Source: OLB11 sp044234005
GTDB lineage: Bacteria; Bacteroidota; Bacteroidia; Chitinophagales; Chitinophagaceae
Direction: 5' to 3'
NCBI GenBank assembly: GCA_044234005.1
Contig: JBIIJE010000117.1
Location: forward strand, 1-7,778
Length of the DNA stretch: 7,778 nt
Below the pieces are notes generated by a model, which had not been told where the DNA came from, ran no database searches, and worked only from the letters and a program-made list of their open reading frames with translations. Position 1 is the first letter of the stretch; each line of letters starts with the position of its first letter. Both the position numbers and the translations under genes were made by a program. Below are positions 1 through 7,032 of the stretch, piece after piece.

Positions 1-1523
1 TAGTAGGTATGGTATTAGGCTATAAAATGTCAAGTTCCATAAAGAATACTTTTCAATCGCGAGAAAATGAAGCTGTATTAGATGAAGTCGTCAAATTAAT
101 AGAATTGAAATATGCTGACACTTTAAACCATGACAAACTCGTCGAAAGTGGAATTGAAGGCATTATAAAAAATTTAGATCCACATACAGTTTATATTCCA
201 AAAGAAGAGTTACAAATTGAAAATGAAGAATTAGAAGGTTCTTTCTTAGGTATAGGTATCGAATTTTTTATGCTAGATGATACAGTAAATGTATCTTATG
301 TCATGCCCGATGGTCCTTCAGCTAAAACAGCTTTGCAAGCAGGTGATAAACTTCTTACTATAAATGCTGACACAATAGCCGGAAAAAAACTAAGCGAAAA
401 AAAAATTATTCAAAAAATAAGAGGCAAACGAAAAGATAATGTAAAATTCTTTGTCAAGCATATCGACAACAAAAGCGAGATCATTACGATTGAAAGAGCA
501 CAAATACCCTTTAAAAGTTTGGTGGCATCTCATCTAGTTAATGCAGACATTGGGTATATTAAATTAAGATTGTTCAACGAAACAACGTATGATGAATTCA
601 AAACAGCTTTATCCAATTTGAAAGAGCAAGGTGCGACTAAAATAATTATTGATGTTCGCGATAATCCAGGAGGCTATATGGACGCTGTGGCAAGTATAGC
701 GGATGAGCTGCTAACTGGTAATAAAATTCTAGTCAAAACGAAAGGCAAAGACGAAACCGAACAATACTTTGCGAACAAAGATGGACTATTTGAAAATGGG
801 AAGGTTGTTATTCTTGTCAACGAAAATTCTGCATCAGCGAGCGAAATATTAGCAGGATGTATGCAAGATTATGACAGAGGTATTGTAGTTGGCAGGCGGA
901 CATTTGGCAAGGGACTTGTGCAAGAACAATTTGATTTACCAAATAAAGCAGCGCTTCGAATAACAACTGCACGCTATTACTTGCCGAGTGGTAGATGTAT
1001 ACAAAAGTCATTTGCTTCGGGCAAAGATGAATATTACGATGATATATATCGACGATATAAAAAAGGTGAAATGAGTGGACAAGACTCCTTTGCACACAAA
1101 ACACAAACTAAATATTATACAACTAACAAAAGAATCGTTTATGGAGATGAAGGAATAAGTCCGGATTACTTTATAAAGCTAGATACTAGTGAACTAAGGG
1201 ATTACAATAATCTTCAAAATACATTTATTCTTGAACAATTTGGGCATCAATACTACCATCAACATCAAGGAGATTTTAAAAAATATAAAAATATAAATAG
1301 CTTGTCAACAAAGAACTTAGTGACGACACAAGTTGAGAAAGAAATGATTCGAAACTTACTTCAACTATTGCCTAATTTTAAAGTTACACCCCAGCTTCTT
1401 GAAAAACTGCGCATTGATCTTGCAGCACTTTTTGCTCAGAAATTATTCGGACAAGATGGCAAGAGTAAAATATTAAGCACAAAAGACGATTTCATCAAAA
1501 AGGCAATACAACTTTTGAATTAG
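1..1523 (+). CDS. S41 family C-terminal processing peptidase (CtpA/Prc type), 5' end outside window
   Basis: A serine protease of the carboxyl-terminal processing family, which in bacteria acts in the envelope and trims or degrades proteins from their C-terminus. Numbering from the Met at position 9: an N-terminal helical region (about 20-75), a PDZ domain (about 77-160, beginning GSFLGIGIEF), then the S41 core with DVRDNPGG at 215-222. The Ser-Lys dyad is visible: S276 inside SASASE and K301 inside TFGKG, with the same 25-residue spacing as in E. coli Prc. A Bacteroidota-type C-terminal extension (about 400-504) follows. The frame stays open to the left edge, and the residues VGMVLGYK resemble the end of the N-terminal membrane anchor/signal segment of this family. 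The Met at position 9 is therefore probably internal and the true start lies upstream. The stop codon is 21 bp from the converging ppx stop. Family assignment is secure; the substrate is unknown. Confidence 0.93.
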   Translation, partial: VGMVLGYKMSSSIKNTFQSRENEAVLDEVVKLIELKYADTLNHDKLVESGIEGIIKNLDPHTVYIPKEELQIENEELEGSFLGIGIEFFMLDDTVNVSYVMPDGPSAKTALQAGDKLLTINADTIAGKKLSEKKIIQKIRGKRKDNVKFFVKHIDNKSEIITIERAQIPFKSLVASHLVNADIGYIKLRLFNETTYDEFKTALSNLKEQGATKIIIDVRDNPGGYMDAVASIADELLTGNKILVKTKGKDETEQYFANKDGLFENGKVVILVNENSASASEILAGCMQDYDRGIVVGRRTFGKGLVQEQFDLPNKAALRITTARYYLPSGRCIQKSFASGKDEYYDDIYRRYKKGEMSGQDSFAHKTQTKYYTTNKRIVYGDEGISPDYFIKLDTSELRDYNNLQNTFILEQFGHQYYHQHQGDFKKYKNINSLSTKNLVTTQVEKEMIRNLLQLLPNFKVTPQLLEKLRIDLAALFAQKLFGQDGKSKILSTKDDFIKKAIQLLN

Positions 1524-1527
1524 TGAT

Positions 1528-1553
1528 TTTGTACAAATAATAAATTATTTTTT
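1528..1553. terminator. Possible weak bidirectional terminator between convergent genes
   Basis: In the short gap between the converging protease and ppx stops there is a 10-bp perfect palindrome TTTGTACAAA (1528-1537). It overlaps an AT-only inverted repeat, AAATAAT-aa-ATTATTT (1535-1550), followed by three further T residues on the plus strand. The second repeat includes the ppx stop codon. The position suits transcription ending from either side. The stems have almost no GC, so any hairpin would be weak; it is offered on position and symmetry only. Confidence 0.3.
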
Positions 1554-2453
1554 AGCTAATCCTTTTAGACTTGTAAATGATAATTCAGTATGCATCAATT
1601 TAATTAAACCATCTACTAAACCAATTTGTGGTACATAAATTTCTGCAATATTAGCCCAACGCATCACATTAACATAAATTTCTAAAGCTGGAACTATTAC
1701 ATCTGCCCTGTCTTGTCGAAAACCATACTGCTGCATTCGCTCTGTAATACTTAATGCTTGCATTTCTTTATAGTAAGTTTTAATAATTTCTAAAGCAAGT
1801 GGCTTCCCGTTCTTTCTTTTTGAAATAGAAAAAATCTTATTGATATTTCCACCCGAACCTATCGCTAACAAGGGTGATATTTGAGTAGTATGGTATTTGA
1901 CAAAAGATTTCATTTCATCCCAAGTGCTATCGCTTACTTTATTTTTAAGTAAACGAATAGTACCAATATTAAACGACTTCTTAGCCAGGACTTTATTCTT
2001 ACTAAAGAGTGTAAGTTCTGTACTACCACCTCCCACATCGATATATAGATAGGAATTCGATGCATCTAAACTTTCTGCTAAATGCGTTTCAAATAAAACC
2101 TGTGCCTCTTCATTACCGCTGATGACTTCAATTTCAAGTCCAGTTTCCTTCTTAATATGTGCAATTACTTGCGCGGAATTTGTGGCGTCGCGCATTGCGG
2201 ATGTTGCGCAAACTCGAAGTTTAAAAACATTGTAAACATTGAGTAAATGCTTGTAGGAATGCATAGTTTCGGTAAACTCATATATTTTTTTATCTGAAAT
2301 TTCACCCGTTTCAAAAACATCAAATCCTAAACGTAAAGGTACCCTAATTAGATTCACATCGGTGTAAACTAGTGTACCTGTCTTGTCATAAGTGACATCT
2401 TGTATAAGCAAACGCACAGCATTGGAACCAATATCGATAGCAGCTAATCGCAT
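1545..2453 (-). CDS. ppx: Ppx/GppA family phosphatase (exopolyphosphatase-like, single domain)
   Basis: A member of the Ppx/GppA branch of the ASKHA ATPase-fold superfamily. These enzymes release terminal phosphate from polyphosphate or from the guanosine pentaphosphate alarmone. Seen in the 302-aa product: the first phosphate loop DIGSNAVRLLI (7-17), the SGNEEAQ segment (112-118) carrying the glutamates expected to activate water, the second phosphate loop DVGGGSTEL (139-147), and IGSGGN (198-203). The protein ends after the core fold, so it lacks the C-terminal HD-like domains of the ~500-aa E. coli Ppx. It lies 51 bp downstream of ppk1 on the same strand with no exact promoter box in the gap, so ppk1-ppx co-transcription is likely. 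This also favours polyphosphate over pppGpp as substrate, but sequence alone cannot separate the two. The start gives MRLAAIDIGSN, the usual distance to the first motif; no Shine-Dalgarno site is seen. Confidence 0.88.
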   Translation of the reverse strand: MRLAAIDIGSNAVRLLIQDVTYDKTGTLVYTDVNLIRVPLRLGFDVFETGEISDKKIYEFTETMHSYKHLLNVYNVFKLRVCATSAMRDATNSAQVIAHIKKETGLEIEVISGNEEAQVLFETHLAESLDASNSYLYIDVGGGSTELTLFSKNKVLAKKSFNIGTIRLLKNKVSDSTWDEMKSFVKYHTTQISPLLAIGSGGNINKIFSISKRKNGKPLALEIIKTYYKEMQALSITERMQQYGFRQDRADVIVPALEIYVNVMRWANIAEIYVPQIGLVDGLIKLMHTELSFTSLKGLAKK

Positions 2454-2504
2454 CCGTGCAAATTAATTAATTTTTCGAATAACTCTTTGTAAGGTACGCA
2501 CAAA

Positions 2505-4601
2505 TTAATCTGACTGATTATATTTTTGCGCATTTAAATAATTATAAATTTCTATTTGCGAACGAACTATTTTTTCTTTCGCTTTCCTTTTAACATATTC
2601 ATTCTTTTGACTATTATCCAAAATACGAGCCTTTTGGTTCTCTTGCAATTGGATTTCCAAAATTGTATCTAGTTCTTTCCGAATTACTTTACTAAAAATT
2701 GGAACACTTGCTTCAATGCGGTAATCTAAGTTTCTTAGCATCCAATCAGCACTTGAAATATACATCTCATGTTTATCTTGATATTTAAAAGAAATGACAC
2801 GTGCATGTTCTAAATATTCATCAACAATACTCAAGGCAGTAATTGGACTTTTCCAATATGCACTCTCAGTAGGCAAACAACATATTCCACGAACGATTAA
2901 TTGAATATCGAGTCCTTTCCTGCGCGCTAGACTAATTTCATGTATAAGCTGTTTGTCCGAAAGACTGTTCAATTTGATAATCAATGAAGATTGCTCGATA
3001 CTTTTTTTATTTCGTGTTAAATGATGAATTCGACTAATAAAAAAGTTTCTGGTATCATAAGGTGAAGAAATTAAATACTTGCATGCCTTGAGATGAGCTA
3101 TATTATTTTGATTTTTAATGAAATGAAACATCTTTACAATGTCTGCAACGATTCGCTTATCAGCAGTCAATAAACAATGATCACCATAAACCTTGGCAGT
3201 ATCCTCATTTAAATTACCTGTACTAACAAATCCATAATGTACGAGTAGCTTGTTAACACGTTTGGTTATTAAACAAAGTTTCGCATGAATTTTACAATGT
3301 GGTGAACCGACTATCACTTCAGCACCTTCATCTTCTAATAATTTTTTCCAATATAGGTTTGCCTCCTCGTCAAAACGAGCCCGCAACTCAATTACAACAG
3401 TTACCTTCTTTCCATTTCTCACGGCATTAATTAAAGCATTAGCTATTTTAGAATCTTTAGCCAAACGATAGCAAGTAATTTTGATTACTTCGACTAAGGG
3501 GTCAATAGCGGCTTCACGCAACAAATCAATGATGGAATCAAATGAATGATATGGAAAATGCAACATCACATCTTGCTTTTGAAGCACATCTAGTATTCGA
3601 ATAGGTTGTTTTAGTAAGGGGTGCACAAAAGGTTTACCACGTTTCAATTTCTGTTCGAAAATTTCAGTTGGAAAATTCATAAAGTCTTTAAAATTATGAA
3701 TTCTGCCACCAGCAACTAAATGGCTTCGCTTACCTAACCCGAGTAACTTGATTAAATATTCTAGCAAGTTTCTTTGTATTGCTTTGTCATAAACCAAACG
3801 AATTGCCTTACCTCGTTTTCTATTCTTTAAGCCTTTTTCTAATTTCTGAATAATATTTGTTTGTACATCATTATCTATATCTAACTCGGCATCGCGCGTT
3901 ACTTTAATAATATAACCTTCAAATAAATCAAAACCGAATTGATTAAACAACTTAGGTAACGAGTATCGAATTACATCCTCTAACAAGATAATATTATTCA
4001 TACCCCTTTGCGCGGGCAAAATGATAAATCGAGGTAGGCTTTTAGTTGGCACTTCGATCAAAGCATAACTATTCATAAAAGAGTTATCTTGATTTGCAAG
4101 AACACATGCGAGATAAATTGACTTATCATTCAAGGGAGCTAACTCAGGAATACTCTCTATCATCAATGGGGAAATATGAGTCCGAACTTTATCATTGAAA
4201 TAATTATCTACAAATTTCTGCTGTACAGAGGACAGCTGTGATTCATTGACAATCGAAACTTTTTCTTCTTTAAGTTTCTTAAGCACATTCTCATAAATGA
4301 CTTCAAAATCTTTTTGTTGTGATAATACTTTGATTTGAATTTGCTTAAGAATATCGAGCGGATTGCTCTCAAAAGCCATTTTTGTATTCTTGTCAGCTTC
4401 TATCATTCGATTTAAAGTAGCTACCCTAACTCGAAAAAATTCATCTAGATTATTCGAAAAAATTCCTAGAAATTTCAATCTTGTATGCAGTGGCACATTA
4501 TCATCATTCGCTTCTTGCAGGACACGTGCGTTAAAAGACAACCAACTTATGTCTCTTTGAATCATGCTTAATTTTGTAATCTCCTTCTCTGTATGCTTCA
4601 T
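2505..4601 (-). CDS. ppk1: Polyphosphate kinase 1
   Basis: Catalyses reversible transfer of the ATP gamma-phosphate to a growing polyphosphate chain. The 698-aa length matches the family (about 690), and the four domains can be followed: N (about 6-110, with DISWLSFNARVLQEA and SNNLDEFFRVRV; N51 matches the E. coli ATP-contacting N45), head (about 111-325), C1 (about 326-506) and C2 (about 507-691). C1 shows R379 in CYRLAKDSK and R409 in ELRARFDEEAN (E. coli R375, R405). H439 in KIHAKL matches the phosphorylated H435. C2 shows YLEHARV with H599 (equivalent to H592) and SSADWMLRNLDYRIE. F458 occupies the place of E. coli H454. The start is uncertain: Met1 at 4601 lies only 8 nt from a promoter box, while Met13 (4565) has an AAGGAG 15 nt upstream and sits directly before the conserved IQRDISWLSF. 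First gene of a ppk1-ppx unit. Confidence 0.96.
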   Translation of the reverse strand: MKHTEKEITKLSMIQRDISWLSFNARVLQEANDDNVPLHTRLKFLGIFSNNLDEFFRVRVATLNRMIEADKNTKMAFESNPLDILKQIQIKVLSQQKDFEVIYENVLKKLKEEKVSIVNESQLSSVQQKFVDNYFNDKVRTHISPLMIESIPELAPLNDKSIYLACVLANQDNSFMNSYALIEVPTKSLPRFIILPAQRGMNNIILLEDVIRYSLPKLFNQFGFDLFEGYIIKVTRDAELDIDNDVQTNIIQKLEKGLKNRKRGKAIRLVYDKAIQRNLLEYLIKLLGLGKRSHLVAGGRIHNFKDFMNFPTEIFEQKLKRGKPFVHPLLKQPIRILDVLQKQDVMLHFPYHSFDSIIDLLREAAIDPLVEVIKITCYRLAKDSKIANALINAVRNGKKVTVVIELRARFDEEANLYWKKLLEDEGAEVIVGSPHCKIHAKLCLITKRVNKLLVHYGFVSTGNLNEDTAKVYGDHCLLTADKRIVADIVKMFHFIKNQNNIAHLKACKYLISSPYDTRNFFISRIHHLTRNKKSIEQSSLIIKLNSLSDKQLIHEISLARRKGLDIQLIVRGICCLPTESAYWKSPITALSIVDEYLEHARVISFKYQDKHEMYISSADWMLRNLDYRIEASVPIFSKVIRKELDTILEIQLQENQKARILDNSQKNEYVKRKAKEKIVRSQIEIYNYLNAQKYNQSD

Positions 4602-4609
4602 ATACTTAG

Positions 4610-4638
4610 CAAATATATAGTTCGGATGAAAAATACAA
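4610..4638 (-). promoter_or_regulatory. Bacteroidota-type promoter of ppk1
   Basis: On the minus strand there is an exact TAnnTTTG -7 box (TATATTTG, 4617 down to 4610), preceded after 18 nt by a TTG -33 element (4638-4636). An A-tract of eight lies just upstream (4651-4644) and could act as an UP-like element. The box ends 8 nt before the ppk1 ATG at 4601, so transcription would begin within a few bases of that codon. This implies a leaderless or nearly leaderless message, or use of the downstream Met13. Confidence 0.65.
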
Positions 4639-4695
4639 TGTTATTTTTTTTCCTTCTTAGCTCTCATAAACAAAAGCTTTATTGGTTGATTATAT

Positions 4696-4703
4696 TACAT
4701 TTG
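4696..4703 (+). promoter_or_regulatory. -7 promoter box of panB
   Basis: TACATTTG is an exact match to the Bacteroidota TAnnTTTG element and lies 26 nt before the panB ATG at 4730, implying a leader of about 20 nt. No TTG is found at the expected -33 distance; only a T-run is there, so the upstream half is weak. The box also argues against an upstream TTG start at 4682, because that start would lie before the promoter box. Confidence 0.5.
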
Positions 4704-4729
4704 TTCTTCAAATAAAAAAACTAATCTTC

Positions 4730-5554
4730 ATGAGTGTACATGCTGAAAATAAAGAGTTTAAAAAGATTACAACCCATGCATTACTCGCCATGAAGCAAAG
4801 AGGTGAAAAAATTTCGATGCTTACAGCCTACGACTTCTCAATGGCAACAATTTTAGATGATGCAGGCATTGATATATTATTAGTTGGCGATAGTGCAAGC
4901 AATGTCATGGCAGGGCATGAAACCACCCTACCCATTACCCTCGATCAAATGATATATCATGCGGCATCAGTGATCCGTGCTATTAAACGTTGTCTTGTAG
5001 TAGTTGATTTGCCATTTGGCTCATACCAAGGTAATTCTAAAGAAGCCTTATATAGTGCGATACGCATCATGAAAGAAGCAGGCGCACATTCGATAAAATT
5101 AGAAGGAGGTGAAGAAGTAATTGACTCAGTAAAAAGAATTATTTCTGCTGGCGTACCTGTTATGGGGCATCTGGGATTGACTCCACAAAGCATTTACAAA
5201 TTTGGCACTTATACAGTTCGCGCCAAAGAAGAAGCCGAGGCAGAAGCACTCATCAAAAATGCATGCTTGCTTGAAGCTGAAGGTTGTTTTGCGATAGTAC
5301 TTGAAAAAATACCCGCTAGCCTAGGTAAAATAGTTGCAGATGAAATTAAAATTCCAATTATTGGGATTGGTGCTGGCAAAGATGTGGATGGACAAGTACT
5401 GGTTATGCATGATATGCTGGGTATCAATAAAGAATTCAGTCCACGTTTCCTGCGTCGATATTTAAATATGTATGATCAAATATTAGATGCAACCAAACAT
5501 TATATTCAAGATGTAAAATCTAATGATTTTCCAAATGAAAATGAACAGTACTAA
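4730..5554 (+). CDS. panB: 3-methyl-2-oxobutanoate (ketopantoate) hydroxymethyltransferase
   Basis: First committed step of pantothenate (and so CoA) synthesis: it transfers a hydroxymethyl group from 5,10-methylenetetrahydrofolate to alpha-ketoisovalerate. The 274-aa product is full length for the family and a Mg-dependent TIM barrel throughout. Key residues seen: D54 in LVGDSASNVM, D93 in VVDLPFGSY, K123 and E125 in IKLEGG, and E192 in LEKIPA, corresponding to E. coli D45, D84, K112, E114 and E181. MGHLGLTPQS (145-154) and GIGAG (212-216) are also typical. The frame extends upstream to a TTG at 4682. I chose the ATG at 4730 because the protein then begins MSVHAENKEFKKITT as in related PanB proteins and because a promoter box lies inside the extension. 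It is divergent from ppk1 and followed by a convergent pirin gene; no other pan gene is present. No Shine-Dalgarno site is visible, only an A-rich leader. Confidence 0.96.
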   Translation: MSVHAENKEFKKITTHALLAMKQRGEKISMLTAYDFSMATILDDAGIDILLVGDSASNVMAGHETTLPITLDQMIYHAASVIRAIKRCLVVVDLPFGSYQGNSKEALYSAIRIMKEAGAHSIKLEGGEEVIDSVKRIISAGVPVMGHLGLTPQSIYKFGTYTVRAKEEAEAEALIKNACLLEAEGCFAIVLEKIPASLGKIVADEIKIPIIGIGAGKDVDGQVLVMHDMLGINKEFSPRFLRRYLNMYDQILDATKHYIQDVKSNDFPNENEQY

Positions 5555-5576
5555 TTTTATTGCAATTTAAATCTGA

Positions 5577-5597
5577 GTTTGAAAACTAAATTCAAAT
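5577..5597. terminator. Possible weak hairpin between panB and the pirin gene
   Basis: The gap between the convergent stops of panB and the pirin gene (5555-5613) contains an inverted repeat TTTGAA-n7-TTCAAA, extended by one G-T wobble pair (5577-5597). It could serve transcription ending from both directions, but the stem is short and no clean T-run follows on either strand, so support is mainly positional. Confidence 0.22.
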
Positions 5598-5613
5598 CAA
5601 GCACGCTAAATCA

Positions 5614-6339
5614 TTATGCGTTGACTGACATTGGCAATTCCATCAACAATATCTCAGCGCCTTGGGTTTTTGCTTGCAATGTAATAGAATTTGTTTCCCA
5701 AATACCAAATGCATCACGAGTTGATAATATTTGATCCATAACTGCGAACTCTCCTTCAATCACAAAAAGATATACACCATTCCCTTCTTTTATAATCTCG
5801 TATTCTGCTTGTAAGTCTTTATCAAATTTGCCTAAATGAAACCAAGCATCCTGATAAATCCAAACACCTTCATCATCTTTAAGAGGCGAAAGTATCTGCT
5901 GCAGTTTATTCTGTCTTTTAGTAACATCTAAGGTAATTTGGTCATAGCGTGGCGTCACATTTTTTTTATTCGGATAAATCCAAATCTGCAATAATTTAAC
6001 AGGTTTATCTTTATTCGGATTAAACTCACTATGTTGAATTCCCGAGCCAGCGCTCATTACTTGAACATCTCCATGTTTTATGATTGTCGCATTTCCCATG
6101 GTGTCTTTATGTGCTAAATCTCCTTCGAGAGGAATGGTTATGATTTCCATATTGTCATGTGGATGCATACCAAAACCCATACCTGCTGCTACTATATCAT
6201 CATTCAATACCCGCAATACACCAAAATGCATACGCTCTGGATTATAGTATTGGGCGAAAGAAAATGAAAAATTTGATTTGAGCCAACCTAAGTCACTACT
6301 CCCTCTAGAATCGGCTTTATGATATATCGATTTTGCCAT
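5614..6339 (-). CDS. Pirin family protein (YhhW-like bicupin)
   Basis: A 241-aa metal-binding bicupin. Bacterial members such as E. coli YhhW can act as quercetin 2,3-dioxygenases in vitro, but their physiological role is generally unknown. Seen: the N-terminal signature RGSSDLGWLKSNFSFSFAQYYNP (in 12-34), then the N-terminal cupin with all four expected metal ligands: H59 and H61 in GMHPHDNMEIIT, and H103 and E105 in SGIQHSEFN. LEGDLAHKDTMGN (71-83) and the C-terminal cupin (about 150-235, with VYLFVIEGEFAV) follow. Length is normal (usually 230-240 aa). The ATG gives the usual short lead of about 10 residues before the signature. It starts 26 bp after the stop of the CpcT-like gene on the same strand, with no promoter box in between, so it is probably co-transcribed. 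The in vivo substrate cannot be told from the sequence. Confidence 0.93.
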   Translation of the reverse strand: MAKSIYHKADSRGSSDLGWLKSNFSFSFAQYYNPERMHFGVLRVLNDDIVAAGMGFGMHPHDNMEIITIPLEGDLAHKDTMGNATIIKHGDVQVMSAGSGIQHSEFNPNKDKPVKLLQIWIYPNKKNVTPRYDQITLDVTKRQNKLQQILSPLKDDEGVWIYQDAWFHLGKFDKDLQAEYEIIKEGNGVYLFVIEGEFAVMDQILSTRDAFGIWETNSITLQAKTQGAEILLMELPMSVNA

Positions 6340-6365
6340 ATTTCAACTTTATTTTTAAATTAATA

Positions 6366-6989
6366 TTATTCTTCTATTTTGATAAATTCATAGGCACCTT
6401 TCACGGCACCCCATACTTGCTTATTTTCTTTGTTGAACCCTCTATCCCAAGACTTCAACATTTCATCTGTGATTGTAACTTCCGAAGTCGCATAAGTGGC
6501 GCCGCGTAAACTGCTTTCGCAATCTGATGCGTGGGTGCTGCCTTTGTAATTGCCATTGACATCTTTATGTAAAAAAATAGAACAGCCATTTCGTAACTCC
6601 AATGAGTCAAGTGTTAATTCATCTAAGGGTCTTCTTTTCTTCCAATCGCCATAGTATTTTTCACCATTCTTCACAGTATATACTTTGCTCTCGATTGTTG
6701 AATCGTTGAGTTGCACTAGTCGATATACTCTTTGTCGATAGGGTTTTTCTTCAGATGTTGACATGGCTTGCTCTACATATAACCAATAGCCTTCGTACTG
6801 CTTCCACATGGGTACCATTTTCAAACGTATATCATAATAAGCGGAATCATTTAGCGATTGTAAATTGCTTGAGTAAAAACCTTGCATTTGCTTGTAAAGT
6901 TTTTTTATATCATTCTCTTTCAGTTTCTCTTGTGCTGATATCCATTGCGTGCAAAGTAATAATGAAAATATAAATATTAATTTTTGCAT
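6366..6989 (-). CDS. Exported CpcT/CpeT family protein (chromophore-lyase-like)
   Basis: The 207-aa product carries the hallmarks of the CpcT/CpeT family: WLYVEQA (69-75), PYRQRVY (83-89), ESKVY (100-104), GCSIFL (135-140), SSLRGATYATSEVTI (159-173), SWDRGF (180-185) and QVWG (191-194). In cyanobacteria these proteins attach phycocyanobilin or phycoerythrobilin to phycobiliproteins. Here a signal peptide precedes the domain: a K near the N-terminus, a hydrophobic stretch (4-13) and a likely signal peptidase I site after ISA at residue 19, so the protein should leave the cytoplasm. No lipobox fits the Cys at 13. Nothing nearby relates to phycobilins, and non-phototrophic Bacteroidota are not expected to make them, so true lyase activity is doubtful. 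The lipocalin-like fold may bind another ligand; that is inference. It lies 43 bp after the YkgJ-type gene and 26 bp before the pirin gene. Confidence 0.9.
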   Translation of the reverse strand: MQKLIFIFSLLLCTQWISAQEKLKENDIKKLYKQMQGFYSSNLQSLNDSAYYDIRLKMVPMWKQYEGYWLYVEQAMSTSEEKPYRQRVYRLVQLNDSTIESKVYTVKNGEKYYGDWKKRRPLDELTLDSLELRNGCSIFLHKDVNGNYKGSTHASDCESSLRGATYATSEVTITDEMLKSWDRGFNKENKQVWGAVKGAYEFIKIEE

Positions 6990-7032
6990 ATTGATTTTAT
7001 TAAGGTTGTGAAATTAATGAAAGTTAGTAGAG

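Noticed and set aside
817..1104. 95-aa reading frame opposite the S41 protease
   Set aside because: Lies fully inside the well-supported protease catalytic region and resembles no known family.
4363..4560. 65-aa reading frame opposite the ppk1 N-terminus
   Set aside because: Antisense shadow of the conserved Ppk1 N domain; no independent support.
4682..4729. N-terminal extension of panB from a TTG at 4682 (16 extra residues)
   Set aside because: The extension contains an exact TAnnTTTG promoter box, does not resemble PanB N-termini, and the ATG at 4730 gives a normal-length protein.
4957..5427. Two antisense reading frames (4957-5193 and 5209-5427) in panB
   Set aside because: Both mirror conserved PanB barrel sequence and have low-complexity Ser/Ala/Ile composition typical of shadow frames.
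6755..6973. 72-aa plus-strand reading frame opposite the CpcT-like gene
   Set aside because: Overlaps the signal peptide and family motifs of the opposite-strand gene; no recognisable domain.
7000..7032. Possible promoter box TAACTTTC upstream of the CpcT-like gene (minus strand, near 7020-7027)
   Set aside because: It lacks the final G of TAnnTTTG, and the small gap to the preceding gene makes read-through the simpler explanation.
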